Assembly: GCA_020637365.1 (NCBI GenBank)
Contig: JACJWE010000004.1
Coordinates: forward strand, 1-62,840
From: Acidimicrobiia bacterium
Lineage (GTDB): Bacteria > Actinomycetota > Acidimicrobiia > IMCC26256 > JAGNEX01
Direction: 5' to 3'
DNA length: 62,840 bases
This document shows, in pieces, positions 9,349 through 18,116 of the stretch; position 1 is the stretch's first letter, and each line of letters starts with the position of its first letter. The notes below the pieces were generated by a model. That model did no database searches. It saw only the letters and a list, made by a program, of their open reading frames with translations, and had not been told where the DNA came from. The position numbers were made by a program, and so were the translations under genes.

Positions 9349-9417
9349 TGCGTTTCTCCAGAAGATGAGGGTGTCGGTGGCGCCCCAAGGTATCGACCGA
9401 GTCCGCCGTGTGCGCCC

Positions 9418-11037
9418 CTATTTAACCCGGTCCGCGAGTCTGCGCGCGATCACACGGAGACACAGGGTCTCGTCGGCGCCCTCAAAGATTGACAGAACGC
9501 GTGCATCGACGAAGTAGCGGGAGACGTCGTATTCCTCGGCGTATCCCATTCCACCGTGAATCTGCATCGCCTCACGGGTCACCCACTCTGAGGTTCTACA
9601 GACGTAGGCCTTGACCATCGACGCTTCGAGGAGGCCTTCACCGGCCGCCATCATTTTGGCGACGTCATATGCGAACTGTCGGCCAGCTTGGATCAGGGCA
9701 GCCATGCGGACGATCTTTGCTTTGGTCAGTTGGTATCCAGACACCGGAAGGCCGAAGACCATCCGATTGTCGCCATATTCGACTGCGGCCTCAAATGCCG
9801 CCTGCATCACACCGACGGCTCGTGCCGCGGTTTGGAGGCGGCCGTTCTCGAAGCCTTCCATCTGGAGGTAGAAGCCGCGGCCGAGGCCACCTTTGCCGCC
9901 GACGAGGTTGTCGGAGGGTACAAACCAGTTGTCGAAGGCGACCTCATAGGAGTGCATACCCCGGTAGCCGATCGTGTCGATCGCTCGGCCTTCCATCTTG
10001 CCGCCGCCGTCTTGGGCAAACTCAAAGACGTGGCCGTCTTGGACCGGCTTTTCGACGAGCAGGATCGACAGCCCTTTATGACCGGCTGAACGGTCTGGAT
10101 CGGTGCGGGCGAGCACCATCAACACGTTGGCTCGACCGGCAAACGTGCACCACGTCTTGACGCCGTTTATCAGGTACCCGCCGTCGGTTGGTGTCGCGGA
10201 TACCTTGACACCAGCGACATCAGAGCCGTAGTCGGGTTCGGTGACTGCGACAGCGCTCAAGACCTCGGCCGCAGCGATCTGGGGGAGCCACTGCTGCTTT
10301 TGTTCTTCGGTGCCGCCTTTGACCAGTGCTCGGGTGAGGATTTCTGGGCGTGTAATCAGCGATCCCCCGAGACACAAGGAGGCTCGGGCGAGTTCTTCGG
10401 TGGCGACGACCATGCCCATGTAGTCGTTCTCAGAGCCGTCGGCGAAGCCGCCGTATTCTTCAGGTACCGATAGGCCGAAGCCGCCGATCTCGGCGAGTCC
10501 GTCGATGATTTCTTGCGGTACGTCGCCGTTGGTGCGGTGTACGTGTTCGGCGTGGGGCTTGATCTTGTCGTCGCCGAACCGCCGGAAGGTGTCTTGAACG
10601 AGCTCGAAGGAGTCGTCGAGGTGAGCGTCACCACCTCGATGACTGATCACCTCTGGATAGAACGATTCGATGAAGTCGTTGGATCGGTAGTGCTCGACGT
10701 AGTCGGCAGCCGGACTGAGCGCGCTGGCCGAAACGCCCCATTCAGTTTCGCGGCCGATGATCCTGCTGACGAGATCTGCGATGGTCTCAGCGATATAGAA
10801 GCCTGCCAGTTTCGCTTCGAAGTCGCCGTAGGTCGCGTATCTGAGCATCGAACGGCACCCAGCAACGCCAGCGGCCGCATGGGCCAAGTCGTATGCGAAG
10901 ACCTGGTGTTTGTCGAGGTCTTTAACCGACATGCGCCCGTCTACCACGGTGTACGAGGCGAGTTGCGCGGTCGCCTGCGCAATGAAGGATTCGGCGGTTT
11001 CGACGGCGGCGGTTGAAGCGGCGAGATCAAAAGTCAT
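9418..11037 (-). CDS. Acyl-CoA dehydrogenase with N-terminal extension; candidate (2S)-methylsuccinyl-CoA dehydrogenase
   Basis: At 539 residues this is about 150 longer than a standard acyl-CoA dehydrogenase. The extra N-terminal helical domain (about 1-150, including KDLDKHQVFAYDLAHAAAG) is the feature of methylsuccinyl-CoA dehydrogenase (Mcd) of the ethylmalonyl-CoA pathway. The core has the FAD/substrate motif AVAVTEPDYGSD and TWCTFAGRA, and ends with IFEGADET, in which Glu519 is at the catalytic-base position used by medium-chain enzymes. It would oxidise an acyl-CoA thioester at C2-C3 and pass electrons to ETF. The family is secure. The Mcd assignment is an inference from architecture, since no crotonyl-CoA carboxylase/reductase gene is in the window. 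Confidence 0.88.
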   Translation of the reverse strand: MTFDLAASTAAVETAESFIAQATAQLASYTVVDGRMSVKDLDKHQVFAYDLAHAAAGVAGCRSMLRYATYGDFEAKLAGFYIAETIADLVSRIIGRETEWGVSASALSPAADYVEHYRSNDFIESFYPEVISHRGGDAHLDDSFELVQDTFRRFGDDKIKPHAEHVHRTNGDVPQEIIDGLAEIGGFGLSVPEEYGGFADGSENDYMGMVVATEELARASLCLGGSLITRPEILTRALVKGGTEEQKQQWLPQIAAAEVLSAVAVTEPDYGSDVAGVKVSATPTDGGYLINGVKTWCTFAGRANVLMVLARTDPDRSAGHKGLSILLVEKPVQDGHVFEFAQDGGGKMEGRAIDTIGYRGMHSYEVAFDNWFVPSDNLVGGKGGLGRGFYLQMEGFENGRLQTAARAVGVMQAAFEAAVEYGDNRMVFGLPVSGYQLTKAKIVRMAALIQAGRQFAYDVAKMMAAGEGLLEASMVKAYVCRTSEWVTREAMQIHGGMGYAEEYDVSRYFVDARVLSIFEGADETLCLRVIARRLADRVK

Positions 11038-11090
11038 GTCGAGAGGCTAATAGAGCAGAGCAGCGTCGAGCCGACTTGAGTACCCCCTAA

Positions 11091-11104
11091 CTTTACTGCT
11101 CAGT
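11091..11104. promoter_or_regulatory. TetR-type palindrome upstream of the Mcd-like gene
   Basis: TTACTG-CT-CAGTAA is a perfect 6-2-6 inverted repeat 54 bases upstream of the dehydrogenase ATG at 11037. Palindromes of this kind are common operators of TetR-family regulators of acyl-CoA genes. No regulator gene lies nearby. It falls in the 115-base gap between the two dehydrogenase genes. Confidence 0.45.
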
Positions 11105-11152
11105 AACCAGGACGAGTGGGCGCTCTTATCGCGATACGAAACCGGCCACGGG

Positions 11153-12394
11153 CTATTTGAGTAGGTCGCGCGCTATGGCGATCGTCTGCAGCTCATCGGT
11201 GCCGCCATAGATCTGGAGCACTTTGGCGTCGCGGGCGAGCTGCTCCACTTCAAACTCGGCCATGTAGCCGTTGCCTCCGTGGAGCTGTACCGCTTCGAGT
11301 GCCACGGCGACGGCGGTTTGGGCGGAGTAGAGCTTCATGGCCGACGCTTCGGCGAAGGTCATCGATTCGCCAGCGGCGGCCATTTCGATCGTTCGGAACA
11401 CGAGGTTCTGAACGTTCATGCGGGCGACTTCCATGTATGCGAGCTTTTGTTGGATCAATTGGAAGTCGCCGATCCGCTGCCCGAACTGTTCCCGGTCCTT
11501 GGCGTATTGCGTGCAGAGCTCGAGGCAACGTTCGATGATTCCCAACGCCATCGCTGCGACACTTGAACGTTCTTGTTGGAAGGTGGCTTTGGCGCTTTCG
11601 CGTCCGCCTTTGGAGACGTCTTCGGTTTCGCCGATGAGGCGGTCGCGTCCAACCCGGACATCGTCGAGAAAGAGTTCGCCGGTCGGTGAGGAATGCATCC
11701 CCATCTTGCGCATGGGCTTGGTCTGGACGAGACCCGGCATCCCCGAGTCGAGGACGAAGGACAGGATCTTGCGGTCTTTGAGGTCGTTGCCCTCGTCCAA
11801 CTTGCAGAAAAACACGATTGTGTCGGCGTATGGGCCGTTGGTGATGAATGTCTTTGATCCGTTGAGGATGTACTCGTCTCCGTCTCGACGGGCCGTCGCG
11901 CGCATCGAGCCAAAGGCGTCGGATCCCGAACCGGGTTCGGTGATTGCCCATGCGCCGATCTTTTCCATCGTGAGCAGCTCGGGCACCCAGCGCTTCTTCT
12001 GGGCAATGGTGCCCTTTGCCATGATCGCCGATGGAGTGAGACCCATCGAGACGCCCATCGCTGTCACCATTCCTGGGCAGTGTCGGCACAGTTCGATGAT
12101 CGGCAGCATGGTGAAGGCGGCATCGGTGCCACCTCTGGACGGTTTGTCGTCGGACGGTTCTTCGCCGGCGGCAACTCGCTCTTCGCGGGCGATGCGCGCG
12201 TCGAATCCGGCACGGGCCATGGTGTCCATGCCGAAGGTCGAAAACATGAGCCGTAAGACGTCATAGGGCGGTGTATCGCCATGTTCGAGTTCTTCTTTTT
12301 TGGGGACGATCTCCTTGTCGACGAAATCTCGAACGGCTTGGCGAAGCATGAGGTGTTCATCGGACCATTGGTACACGGAGGAGATTCCCTTCAT
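11153..12394 (-). CDS. Acyl-CoA dehydrogenase, long-chain/isovaleryl type catalytic base
   Basis: This 413-residue enzyme oxidises an acyl-CoA with FAD and feeds ETF. Motifs: AWAITEPGSGSD near residue 150, TFITNGPYAD, the ELFLDDVRV beta-strand, and LHGGNGYMAEFEVEQLARDAKVL split over two helices. At the usual medium-chain base position the sequence is IYGGTDE, with Gly in place of Glu. A Glu is present instead in the helix segment QQERSSVA (Glu275), the placement known for long-chain and isovaleryl-CoA dehydrogenases, so the active site is probably complete. ATG 12394 has a weak ribosome site. The in-frame GTG seven codons on, preceded by AAGGGA, is an alternative. It lies 115 bases upstream of the Mcd-like gene on the same strand. 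Confidence 0.9.
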   Translation of the reverse strand: MKGISSVYQWSDEHLMLRQAVRDFVDKEIVPKKEELEHGDTPPYDVLRLMFSTFGMDTMARAGFDARIAREERVAAGEEPSDDKPSRGGTDAAFTMLPIIELCRHCPGMVTAMGVSMGLTPSAIMAKGTIAQKKRWVPELLTMEKIGAWAITEPGSGSDAFGSMRATARRDGDEYILNGSKTFITNGPYADTIVFFCKLDEGNDLKDRKILSFVLDSGMPGLVQTKPMRKMGMHSSPTGELFLDDVRVGRDRLIGETEDVSKGGRESAKATFQQERSSVAAMALGIIERCLELCTQYAKDREQFGQRIGDFQLIQQKLAYMEVARMNVQNLVFRTIEMAAAGESMTFAEASAMKLYSAQTAVAVALEAVQLHGGNGYMAEFEVEQLARDAKVLQIYGGTDELQTIAIARDLLK

Positions 12395-12456
12395 TCCATG
12401 ATCGGGGCGCCTAAGCGTACGCTAGCCCTGATTCTTGACGTGGTTCTTGGAGTTGA

Positions 12457-13116
12457 TCAGGCGGCGAGGGCGTTGGAGATCATCTGCACACCCAGCAGGA
12501 GGAACAGTACGGTCATCACGGCATGGTTGTTGTGCTGGAGCCAGTCCCGCATGTCGGTCAGCGTTCCGTTTGCTTTGTCGCCAGCGATAGCGACCGCGAC
12601 TACCGGCAACCAGATGGATGCGCTGCCGAGAACGACGAAGATCACAATCGCCCAGACCTCCTGTGATGTCGTCAATCCTGCGGTTGTCAACGAAGAAGCT
12701 GTCGCGATCGACAGGGTGATGTTCTTGACGTTGGTGATCGCGATCAGGAAAGCGAGCCCGAATGCCTTCAGTGGCGTAATGGTTTGGATGGACTCCATCC
12801 AACCCGGGAGCGTGCCAGGTTCACCCGGCTTCGGTCTGGCCGACCATTGCTTGTACGCCATAAACAGGAACAGCACGCCGACGATGCCTTGAACAATGCT
12901 GGGTCCCCCGCTCGAGTCGCTTCCGGTCGCTGCGTCGTTGGCGATAAAGGCAATTGCCGATGTGGCCGCCAGCGTAACAAGCGATCCAAACGCAAATGCG
13001 AACCCGTTGGGGATGCGTTTTTTCGACAGCAAAATGAGGACGATCGCGATGATAGGAACAGGGCTAATGGCAACCCCGATTGCGTTTTGGAGCACTTTGC
13101 TCAGTGCGACGTCCAT
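12457..13116 (-). CDS. GAP (Sap/SfLAP) family membrane protein
   Basis: The 219 residues form about six membrane segments, starting with VAISPVPIIAIVLILLSKKR and including LKAFGLAFLIAITNVKNITLS and WAIVIFVVLGSASIWLPVV. This is the pattern of the GAP/Sap family, distant relatives of LysE exporters that in mycobacteria are linked to glycolipid display. GAGGGGTCAC precedes ATG 13116. The 30-bp palindromic element (13138-13167) lies 22 bases upstream. The cargo is unknown. Confidence 0.82.
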   Translation of the reverse strand: MDVALSKVLQNAIGVAISPVPIIAIVLILLSKKRIPNGFAFAFGSLVTLAATSAIAFIANDAATGSDSSGGPSIVQGIVGVLFLFMAYKQWSARPKPGEPGTLPGWMESIQTITPLKAFGLAFLIAITNVKNITLSIATASSLTTAGLTTSQEVWAIVIFVVLGSASIWLPVVAVAIAGDKANGTLTDMRDWLQHNNHAVMTVLFLLLGVQMISNALAA

Positions 13117-13473
13117 GTGACCCCTCGCGATCTCTCACTTAGAGGGTCAGCCGATAGGGGCTGACCTGTAGCTCACCGCCGTCGGGTCGTCCAAACCAAC
13201 GCCGTATTTCCGGATCATCGCGCAGATCGAGACGGTTGGCTTGAACGGTAGAAAGATGCCGGTGGCAGGCGACCCGCAGGCTCGGGGGGCTGTATGCTCC
13301 CCGAGCGAACGCCGAGCTCAACCCTGCCAATCGTCGGATTATCCGCCAGCTCAACGCAGGGTGAAGGGCCCCTCGGTAGCGCGTGGGCCGGTCGCGATCA
13401 ACTCGCCAGCGGCTGCTTCAACAAGTTGTTCAAATATCGTTTTTTCGTCCGTAGAACCTCGAGGAGATCGTCA
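13117..13473. other. Gap between the GAP-family and DUF1269 genes; possible gene remnant
   Basis: This 357-base stretch separates divergent genes. On the minus strand an open frame from 13354 to 13139 ends with RLDLRDDPEIRRWFGRPDGG and a QVSPYRLTL tail. It looks protein-like but has no convincing ribosome site, and its end coincides with the repeated palindrome. I treat it as a possible remnant and not as a gene. Promoters for both flanking genes should lie here. Confidence 0.3.
13138..13167. repeat. 30-bp palindromic element, copy B
   Basis: This copy matches 3183-3212 at 25 of 30 bases. The arms GGTCAGCC (13145-13152) and GGCTGACC (13159-13166) are perfect complements around GATAGG. It lies 22 bases upstream of the minus-strand GAP-family ATG. 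It could be a protein-binding site or a leader hairpin. Confidence 0.5.
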
Positions 13474-13956
13474 ATGTCAACCCTTACCGTCTGGAAGTTC
13501 CAAGGCCCCGACACGGCTTCCGAAGTGCTCCACAAGCTTGAGAGCCTACAAAGTCAAGAGCTCATCCAAATCCGTGACGCTGCAATGGTGTCATGGGAAG
13601 AAGGGGCAAAGCGTCCAAAGACGAAGCAACTCAACAACCTCGCAGGGCTCGGCGCCCTCGACGGTGCATTTTGGGGGATGCTCTTCGGACTGTTGTTCTT
13701 CATGCCGTTGCTGGGCCTCGTGATCGGTTCGGCGACGGGCGCGCTCACCGGCGCCCTTTCCGACGTAGGAATCGACGACGACTTCATCGACAGGGTCAAG
13801 GCCAAGGTGACGCCTGGCACCTCGGCACTGTTCCTCCTCAGCGACAACGCCGTGATCGACCGCGTCGAGCCAGAGTTCGCCAGCCTGCACCCCGAGCTGA
13901 TCGCATCCAACCTCGACCAGGACGCTGAGACCAAGCTCGCCGAGGCATTTGGATAG
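13474..13956 (+). CDS. DUF1269 domain protein
   Basis: ATG 13474 follows GAGGAG (13461-13466) at ideal spacing and gives 160 residues. The sequence opens STLTVWKF and has a central Gly/Leu-rich hydrophobic segment (GMLFGLLFFMPLLGLVIGSATGALTG, in two helices) flanked by an N-terminal ferredoxin-like half and a C-terminal half with FIDRVKAKVTPGTSALFLL. This is the layout of DUF1269 proteins, membrane-associated and of unknown role, often stress-induced. It is a monocistronic gene followed by a strong stem-loop (14020-14047). Confidence 0.85.
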   Translation: MSTLTVWKFQGPDTASEVLHKLESLQSQELIQIRDAAMVSWEEGAKRPKTKQLNNLAGLGALDGAFWGMLFGLLFFMPLLGLVIGSATGALTGALSDVGIDDDFIDRVKAKVTPGTSALFLLSDNAVIDRVEPEFASLHPELIASNLDQDAETKLAEAFG

Positions 13957-13983
13957 ACCGACCACAGCGTTGGATGATCCGCT

Positions 13984-14015
13984 GCGGTAGAGACACCGCC
14001 GCGGTAGAGACACCG
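13984..14015. repeat. Two direct copies of a 15-base unit, period 17
   Basis: GCGGTAGAGACACCG occurs at 13984-13998 and again at 14001-14015, directly before the terminator of the DUF1269 gene. No function is evident. Confidence 0.6.
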
Positions 14016-14019
14016 TTTC

Positions 14020-14047
14020 AGGGCCGCCCTCAACCGAGGGCGGCCCT
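14020..14047 (+). terminator. Strong 12-bp stem-loop after the DUF1269 gene
   Basis: AGGGCCGCCCTC (14020-14031) and GAGGGCGGCCCT (14036-14047) are perfect complements around AACC. It is 64 bases past the stop at 13956 and followed by an AT-richer stretch. This is the clearest rho-independent-type terminator in the window. Confidence 0.75.
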
Positions 14048-14237
14048 TAGAACGTTTTAGGATCAGGGTGGCGATGTGCACGGTGACCAGAAGGCTGCCC
14101 AGAGTCCTATGGGTGGGAACGAAGGGCGATTCAGATGCGATATGGGGTTCGAACAGGGCTGCAAAGACCGCGTTGACCGGCCTGCGCCAGGTGTGGACGG
14201 CGGTCGATGCGGCGCGCTTCTGTGTCGGGTGTGCCTG

Positions 14238-15608
14238 ATGGGAACCATGCCAGGAGATCTGCGGTTTCCCGACGGGTTCCTCTGGGGCGCGGCCACGGCG
14301 GGCCACCAGGTCGAGGGCAATAACATCCACTCCAACTGGTGGCAGTGGGAACAGCTTGGCCTCGTCGACGATGGCACGACCAGTGGCCGGGCGGTCGACT
14401 ACTGGAACCGCTGGCCCGAGGACCATGCTCTGGTCGAAGACTTGGGTTTCGGCGTCTTCCGCCTGGGGATCGAATGGGCTCGGATCGAACCCGCTCAGGG
14501 TCGCTTCGATGAGGTGGCGTTGGCGCATTATGTCGAGATGATCGCGGACCTCTCACGCCGGGGGGTGAAGGTGTGTCTCACGCTGAACCATTGGGTGGTG
14601 CCTCAGTGGTTCGCCGACAACGGCGACTGGCTGGCGAAGGATGCCGTTGCTCATTGGGAGCGTTTCATCCGGTTCGTTGTTCCGTCCCTGGCGCCATATG
14701 TGGATCTGTGGATCACCCTCAATGAGCCCAGTGTCCCGTATTTGGTGGGCAATCTGATCGGGTACCACCCGCCCATGAGGCGTAGTCCCCGGAGCGCTCA
14801 TCGAGTATTCGTCACCCTGCTTCGGGCACATACGGTTGCCTATCACGCCATCCACGAGCTGGTCCCTGAAGCCCCAGACGGTGGTCCAACTCAAGTCGGC
14901 GTCGCCACGGCGTACCAGTTCATTGAGCCCTACCACACGAGCGGTCCGGCGTGTTCGCTGGAGGGGGCGCTATGCCGGTTGGTCCGCTATTGCTCCTTCG
15001 GGGCTTGGGATAGGGCGTTGCAGACCGGACGGTACCGGAGCCTTACCGGCAGGGTCTGCACCATCGACGGGCTGGCGGGTAGCTACGACTTTGTGGGCGT
15101 GAACTACTACACCAGAGTGTCGGTGAGTTTGGCCCCGTCGACGCTTGCCAACGTCAAGTCGGGTGAGTTCGCCGCGCCGCCGGGCGTGCCCGTCACCGAG
15201 ATGGGTTGGCAGGTGTACCCCCAAGGATTCCGGGCGATACTGAACCACGTCGCTGCCACGTTCGATGCGCCGATCTACGTCACCGAGAACGGTTGCTGCG
15301 ACTCTGGCGACGCTGACCGGCGCAGCTATATCGTCAGGCATCTCGCAGCGATGCACGCCGCGATCGGAGACGGTGCCGATGTGCGCGGCTACATGCATTG
15401 GAGCTTCACCGACAATTTCGAATGGCGCGAGGGGTTTGCGAAGCGTTTTGGCATGGTCCGGGTGGACCACGACGACCCCGGTCTCATTCGCCGACCTCGG
15501 GACAGCGCCGCGATGCTGAGCGACATCGCTGCTGCCAATGCGATCACCAGCGAGATCGCATCTCGCTACGCTCCGGGCGTGTCTACCAGCAGCGATACCA
15601 CTGAATGA
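14238..15608 (+). CDS. GH1 family beta-glucosidase
   Basis: From ATG 14238 the protein has 456 residues (ATG 14247 is an equally possible start; neither has a strong ribosome site). It is a cytoplasmic family-1 glycosidase with a TIM barrel: FPDGFLWGAATAGHQVEG at the N-terminus, acid/base Glu163 in WITLNEP, and nucleophile Glu350 in IYVTENG. A late GYMHWSFTDNFEWREGF segment binds the sugar. It should hydrolyse beta-glucosides or galactosides by a retaining mechanism. No transporter or sugar regulator adjoins it, so the natural substrate is unknown. Confidence 0.93.
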   Translation: MGTMPGDLRFPDGFLWGAATAGHQVEGNNIHSNWWQWEQLGLVDDGTTSGRAVDYWNRWPEDHALVEDLGFGVFRLGIEWARIEPAQGRFDEVALAHYVEMIADLSRRGVKVCLTLNHWVVPQWFADNGDWLAKDAVAHWERFIRFVVPSLAPYVDLWITLNEPSVPYLVGNLIGYHPPMRRSPRSAHRVFVTLLRAHTVAYHAIHELVPEAPDGGPTQVGVATAYQFIEPYHTSGPACSLEGALCRLVRYCSFGAWDRALQTGRYRSLTGRVCTIDGLAGSYDFVGVNYYTRVSVSLAPSTLANVKSGEFAAPPGVPVTEMGWQVYPQGFRAILNHVAATFDAPIYVTENGCCDSGDADRRSYIVRHLAAMHAAIGDGADVRGYMHWSFTDNFEWREGFAKRFGMVRVDHDDPGLIRRPRDSAAMLSDIAAANAITSEIASRYAPGVSTSSDTTE

Positions 15609-15739
15609 ACACGGCCATTCACCAAGCGCACGGTCCTGACATGTAGATTGCGGCCTCGACGGAGCCTGGCAGTTCACCCATCGGACGGCTCCACACGACG
15701 AGCCTGCCCATACCTCGTCTGATTTGCTCGGGAGATTCC

Positions 15740-16462
15740 ATGACAGCGCCCCTTCGCCGCCTTCTCACGGTGGCCCTGTTCGCATGCCTACTGTCGTTGC
15801 CGCTTACGACTTCGGCCGGTGCCGCTGCGCGTCCCTGGTTCATCGCCACCGGAGATTCATGGTCGGGCTGGACGGCGACCACCATGGGCGCAGTGACACA
15901 GCGGTACGTCCCCATCAACCTGGATTCCATCACCGGTAGCTCGGCGCACAGCTGGGCATCAAGTGACATCCGTGGTCTTGGACTCCTCACGTTGACGGTG
16001 CGCGTGGCTCCGGCGAATTCCGTCGTGTATCTGTCGCTGGGCGGACATGACATACGCGACGGCCGTTCCGCTGATCAGATCCGGGCCGATCTCTCCAAAG
16101 TGGTGGATCGAGTCCTCGGCATTCGCGACGATGTCCGTATCGTCTTTGCTGGCTACGACATTTTGAATTTCGACAAGTCGTTCCTTTGCCGAGCCTGGCT
16201 GAACAGCAGCGTCGGCAGCACCGACCCGGTCGTTGCTAACACGTTGTTCATGACGATCGGCCAGATCCAAGCAGATATCGCAGCAGCTCGTGATCGAGTG
16301 CTGTATCTGAACTTGTGGGGCATGTCACAGGGCCAGACCGGCAACCCTGACCTCACCAGGTGGGCACCGAAGTCGAACGTGTCGAGCCTGTTCACCGACT
16401 GCGATCACGTCTCGGTCGAGATGTTCGCGCAGCGGGCACGAGCGATCGCCGGTGCGCTCTAG
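15740..16462 (+). CDS. Secreted SGNH-hydrolase-like protein
   Basis: ATG 15740 follows GGGAG (15730-15734). The 240-residue product begins with a signal peptide (RRLLTVALFACLLSLPLTTSAGAAA, cleaved near residue 30). GDSW has the nucleophile Ser position, GGHD replaces the usual GxND of block III, and DCDHVS supplies the Asp-xx-His of block V. This fits a small extracellular SGNH esterase or acetyl hydrolase with one non-canonical block. No other gene shares its transcript: it is convergent with the ThDP enzyme gene. Confidence 0.78.
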   Translation: MTAPLRRLLTVALFACLLSLPLTTSAGAAARPWFIATGDSWSGWTATTMGAVTQRYVPINLDSITGSSAHSWASSDIRGLGLLTLTVRVAPANSVVYLSLGGHDIRDGRSADQIRADLSKVVDRVLGIRDDVRIVFAGYDILNFDKSFLCRAWLNSSVGSTDPVVANTLFMTIGQIQADIAAARDRVLYLNLWGMSQGQTGNPDLTRWAPKSNVSSLFTDCDHVSVEMFAQRARAIAGAL

Positions 16463-16530
16463 CTCTGTCCTGCTCCACGTCGGTGTGCGGATCGGCGGTC
16501 CGGTCATGTCCCAGGGGGATCGACCCGCTC

Positions 16531-18091
16531 TCACATCAGAGGCGGCGTCGGTACCTCGATGAGATGTGGGCCATCTACTTGGTAAGCCTCGTCGAGAGCG
16601 GCGCAGAGCTCCTCAGCGGATTCGACCCGCCGACCGGGAACACCCAGTCCCTCGGCGAGTGCAACAAAGTCGAGGTTGGGTCCGGAAAGATCGAGCATTT
16701 CTTGAGCCCGCGGCCCTGCCTCACCTGCGCCGACCTTGGCTAATTCCATGTTCAGGACGGCGTAGGACGAGTTGTTCATGATGAGCGTGGTGACATTGGT
16801 ACCCTCACGAGCTTGACTCCATAACGCCTGCAGCGTGTACATCGCTGATCCGTCAGCCTCGATGTTGAGAACAGGCCGACCGGGACTTGCCAGGCTCGCG
16901 CCGAGCGCTGCAGGGATGCCGAAGCCGATAGCGCCACCGGTCAGGGTGAGCCAATCATGACGCGGCGTTGCGGCGGTGGCGCCTGAAATCCAGATGCCTG
17001 AAGTGTTGCCCTCGTCGACGACGATGACGTCTTCGGGCATGGTCGCTGCTATCGACGCTCCGATCGCTTCACCGGTTAAGGCGCCCGTAGGACGGTCGGG
17101 CACCGTCAACGGCGTCAGAGTGGCGCCTGACTCGTCGACCCCGAGCAGGCCCGCGAGGGTCTGGAGCGTACCGAGGGTGTGTTCTCCGGGTTCGAGCAGC
17201 GCGGTGATGTCTGCGCCGTCGGGTATGAGCGATCCGTCGCGCCCGGGGTAGCCAAAGAATGCTGCGGGCGCCGACGTATCGACCAAGATGATGTGCTGGG
17301 CTCCGGCGAGCTGCATCTCGGCAAACTCAGCGAGGTACACAAGCCGTTCGAGCGGAACCTCGCCAGCGCCCCGTTGAAGTCGACTCGGGAAGGTCTCACC
17401 GAGCAGCTTCGCTCCTGTCGCGTTAGTGATCGCGGATGCGAGTTTGAGCGATTGCGAACGGCATGCCGCACCGCCTACCAGCAGGACGCATGGTTCCCCC
17501 GAGCGGAGCAGTGCGGCGGCCTCTTCGATGCGGTCAGGCCGCCCAGGTCGTTGCTGTTTCCTCAGTTCGGGAAGCCTGGCGGGGTCGCCAGCATCGAGCC
17601 AGCACACATCGGCGGGCAGGATCATGGTGGCGACCTGACCCCCGTTATCCAGCGAAGCCTGTATCGCGGATACACCGTCTTCGGCGAGCGTCCGGGGGTC
17701 CGTTGATGTGCGGATCCAACCTGAGACGTTGCTGGCTACCGCACGGATGTCGCTTTGGAGAGGTGCATCGAAACGAGCGTGGGTCAGCGCGTGATCTCCG
17801 ACGACGTTCACCACGGGCGTCCGCGCCCGTCGGGCGTTGTGCAGGTTGGCGAGTCCGTTGCCGAGTCCTGGACCGAGGTGCAACAACACCCCTGCGGGTC
17901 TATCCGCCATACGTCCGTATCCGTCCGCGGCGCCGGTGGCGGCTCCTTCGAAAAAGGCACAAAACGCTGCGCATTCGAGGAACGTCGTCGAGTGCCGCAA
18001 CAAAATGCATCTCTGACGTGCCGGGATTCATGAAGCAGGTGTCGAGGTCGTGATCGACCAGTGCGTGAATGAGTGACTGTGCTCCGTTCAT
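16531..18091 (-). CDS. Thiamine-diphosphate enzyme, acetolactate synthase / benzoylformate decarboxylase-like (one frameshift)
   Basis: The first frame starts at ATG 18091 (MNGAQSLIHAL, then NPGTSEMHFVAALDD) and breaks near 17950, where a T5 run appears where T4 would keep the frame. It resumes as FEGAATGAADGYGRMADRP, containing the ThDP-activating Glu. About 520 residues in all, with the three usual ThDP domains. The cofactor motif is EADGSAMYTLQALW followed by the NN of LIMNNSSY. This subgroup is annotated as acetolactate synthase large-subunit-like, but no small subunit gene adjoins it, so a 2-oxoacid decarboxylase or lyase is equally possible. It is 25 bases downstream of the FAD oxidase gene, probably cotranscribed. 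Confidence 0.82.
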
Positions 18092-18116
18092 GGTCTTACC
18101 TCATCAATCGTTGATA

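Noticed and set aside
11153..12394. Catalytic Glu loss (IYGGTDE) as an inactive dehydrogenase
   Set aside because: Glu275 sits at the alternative base position used by long-chain and isovaleryl-CoA dehydrogenases, so activity is expected.
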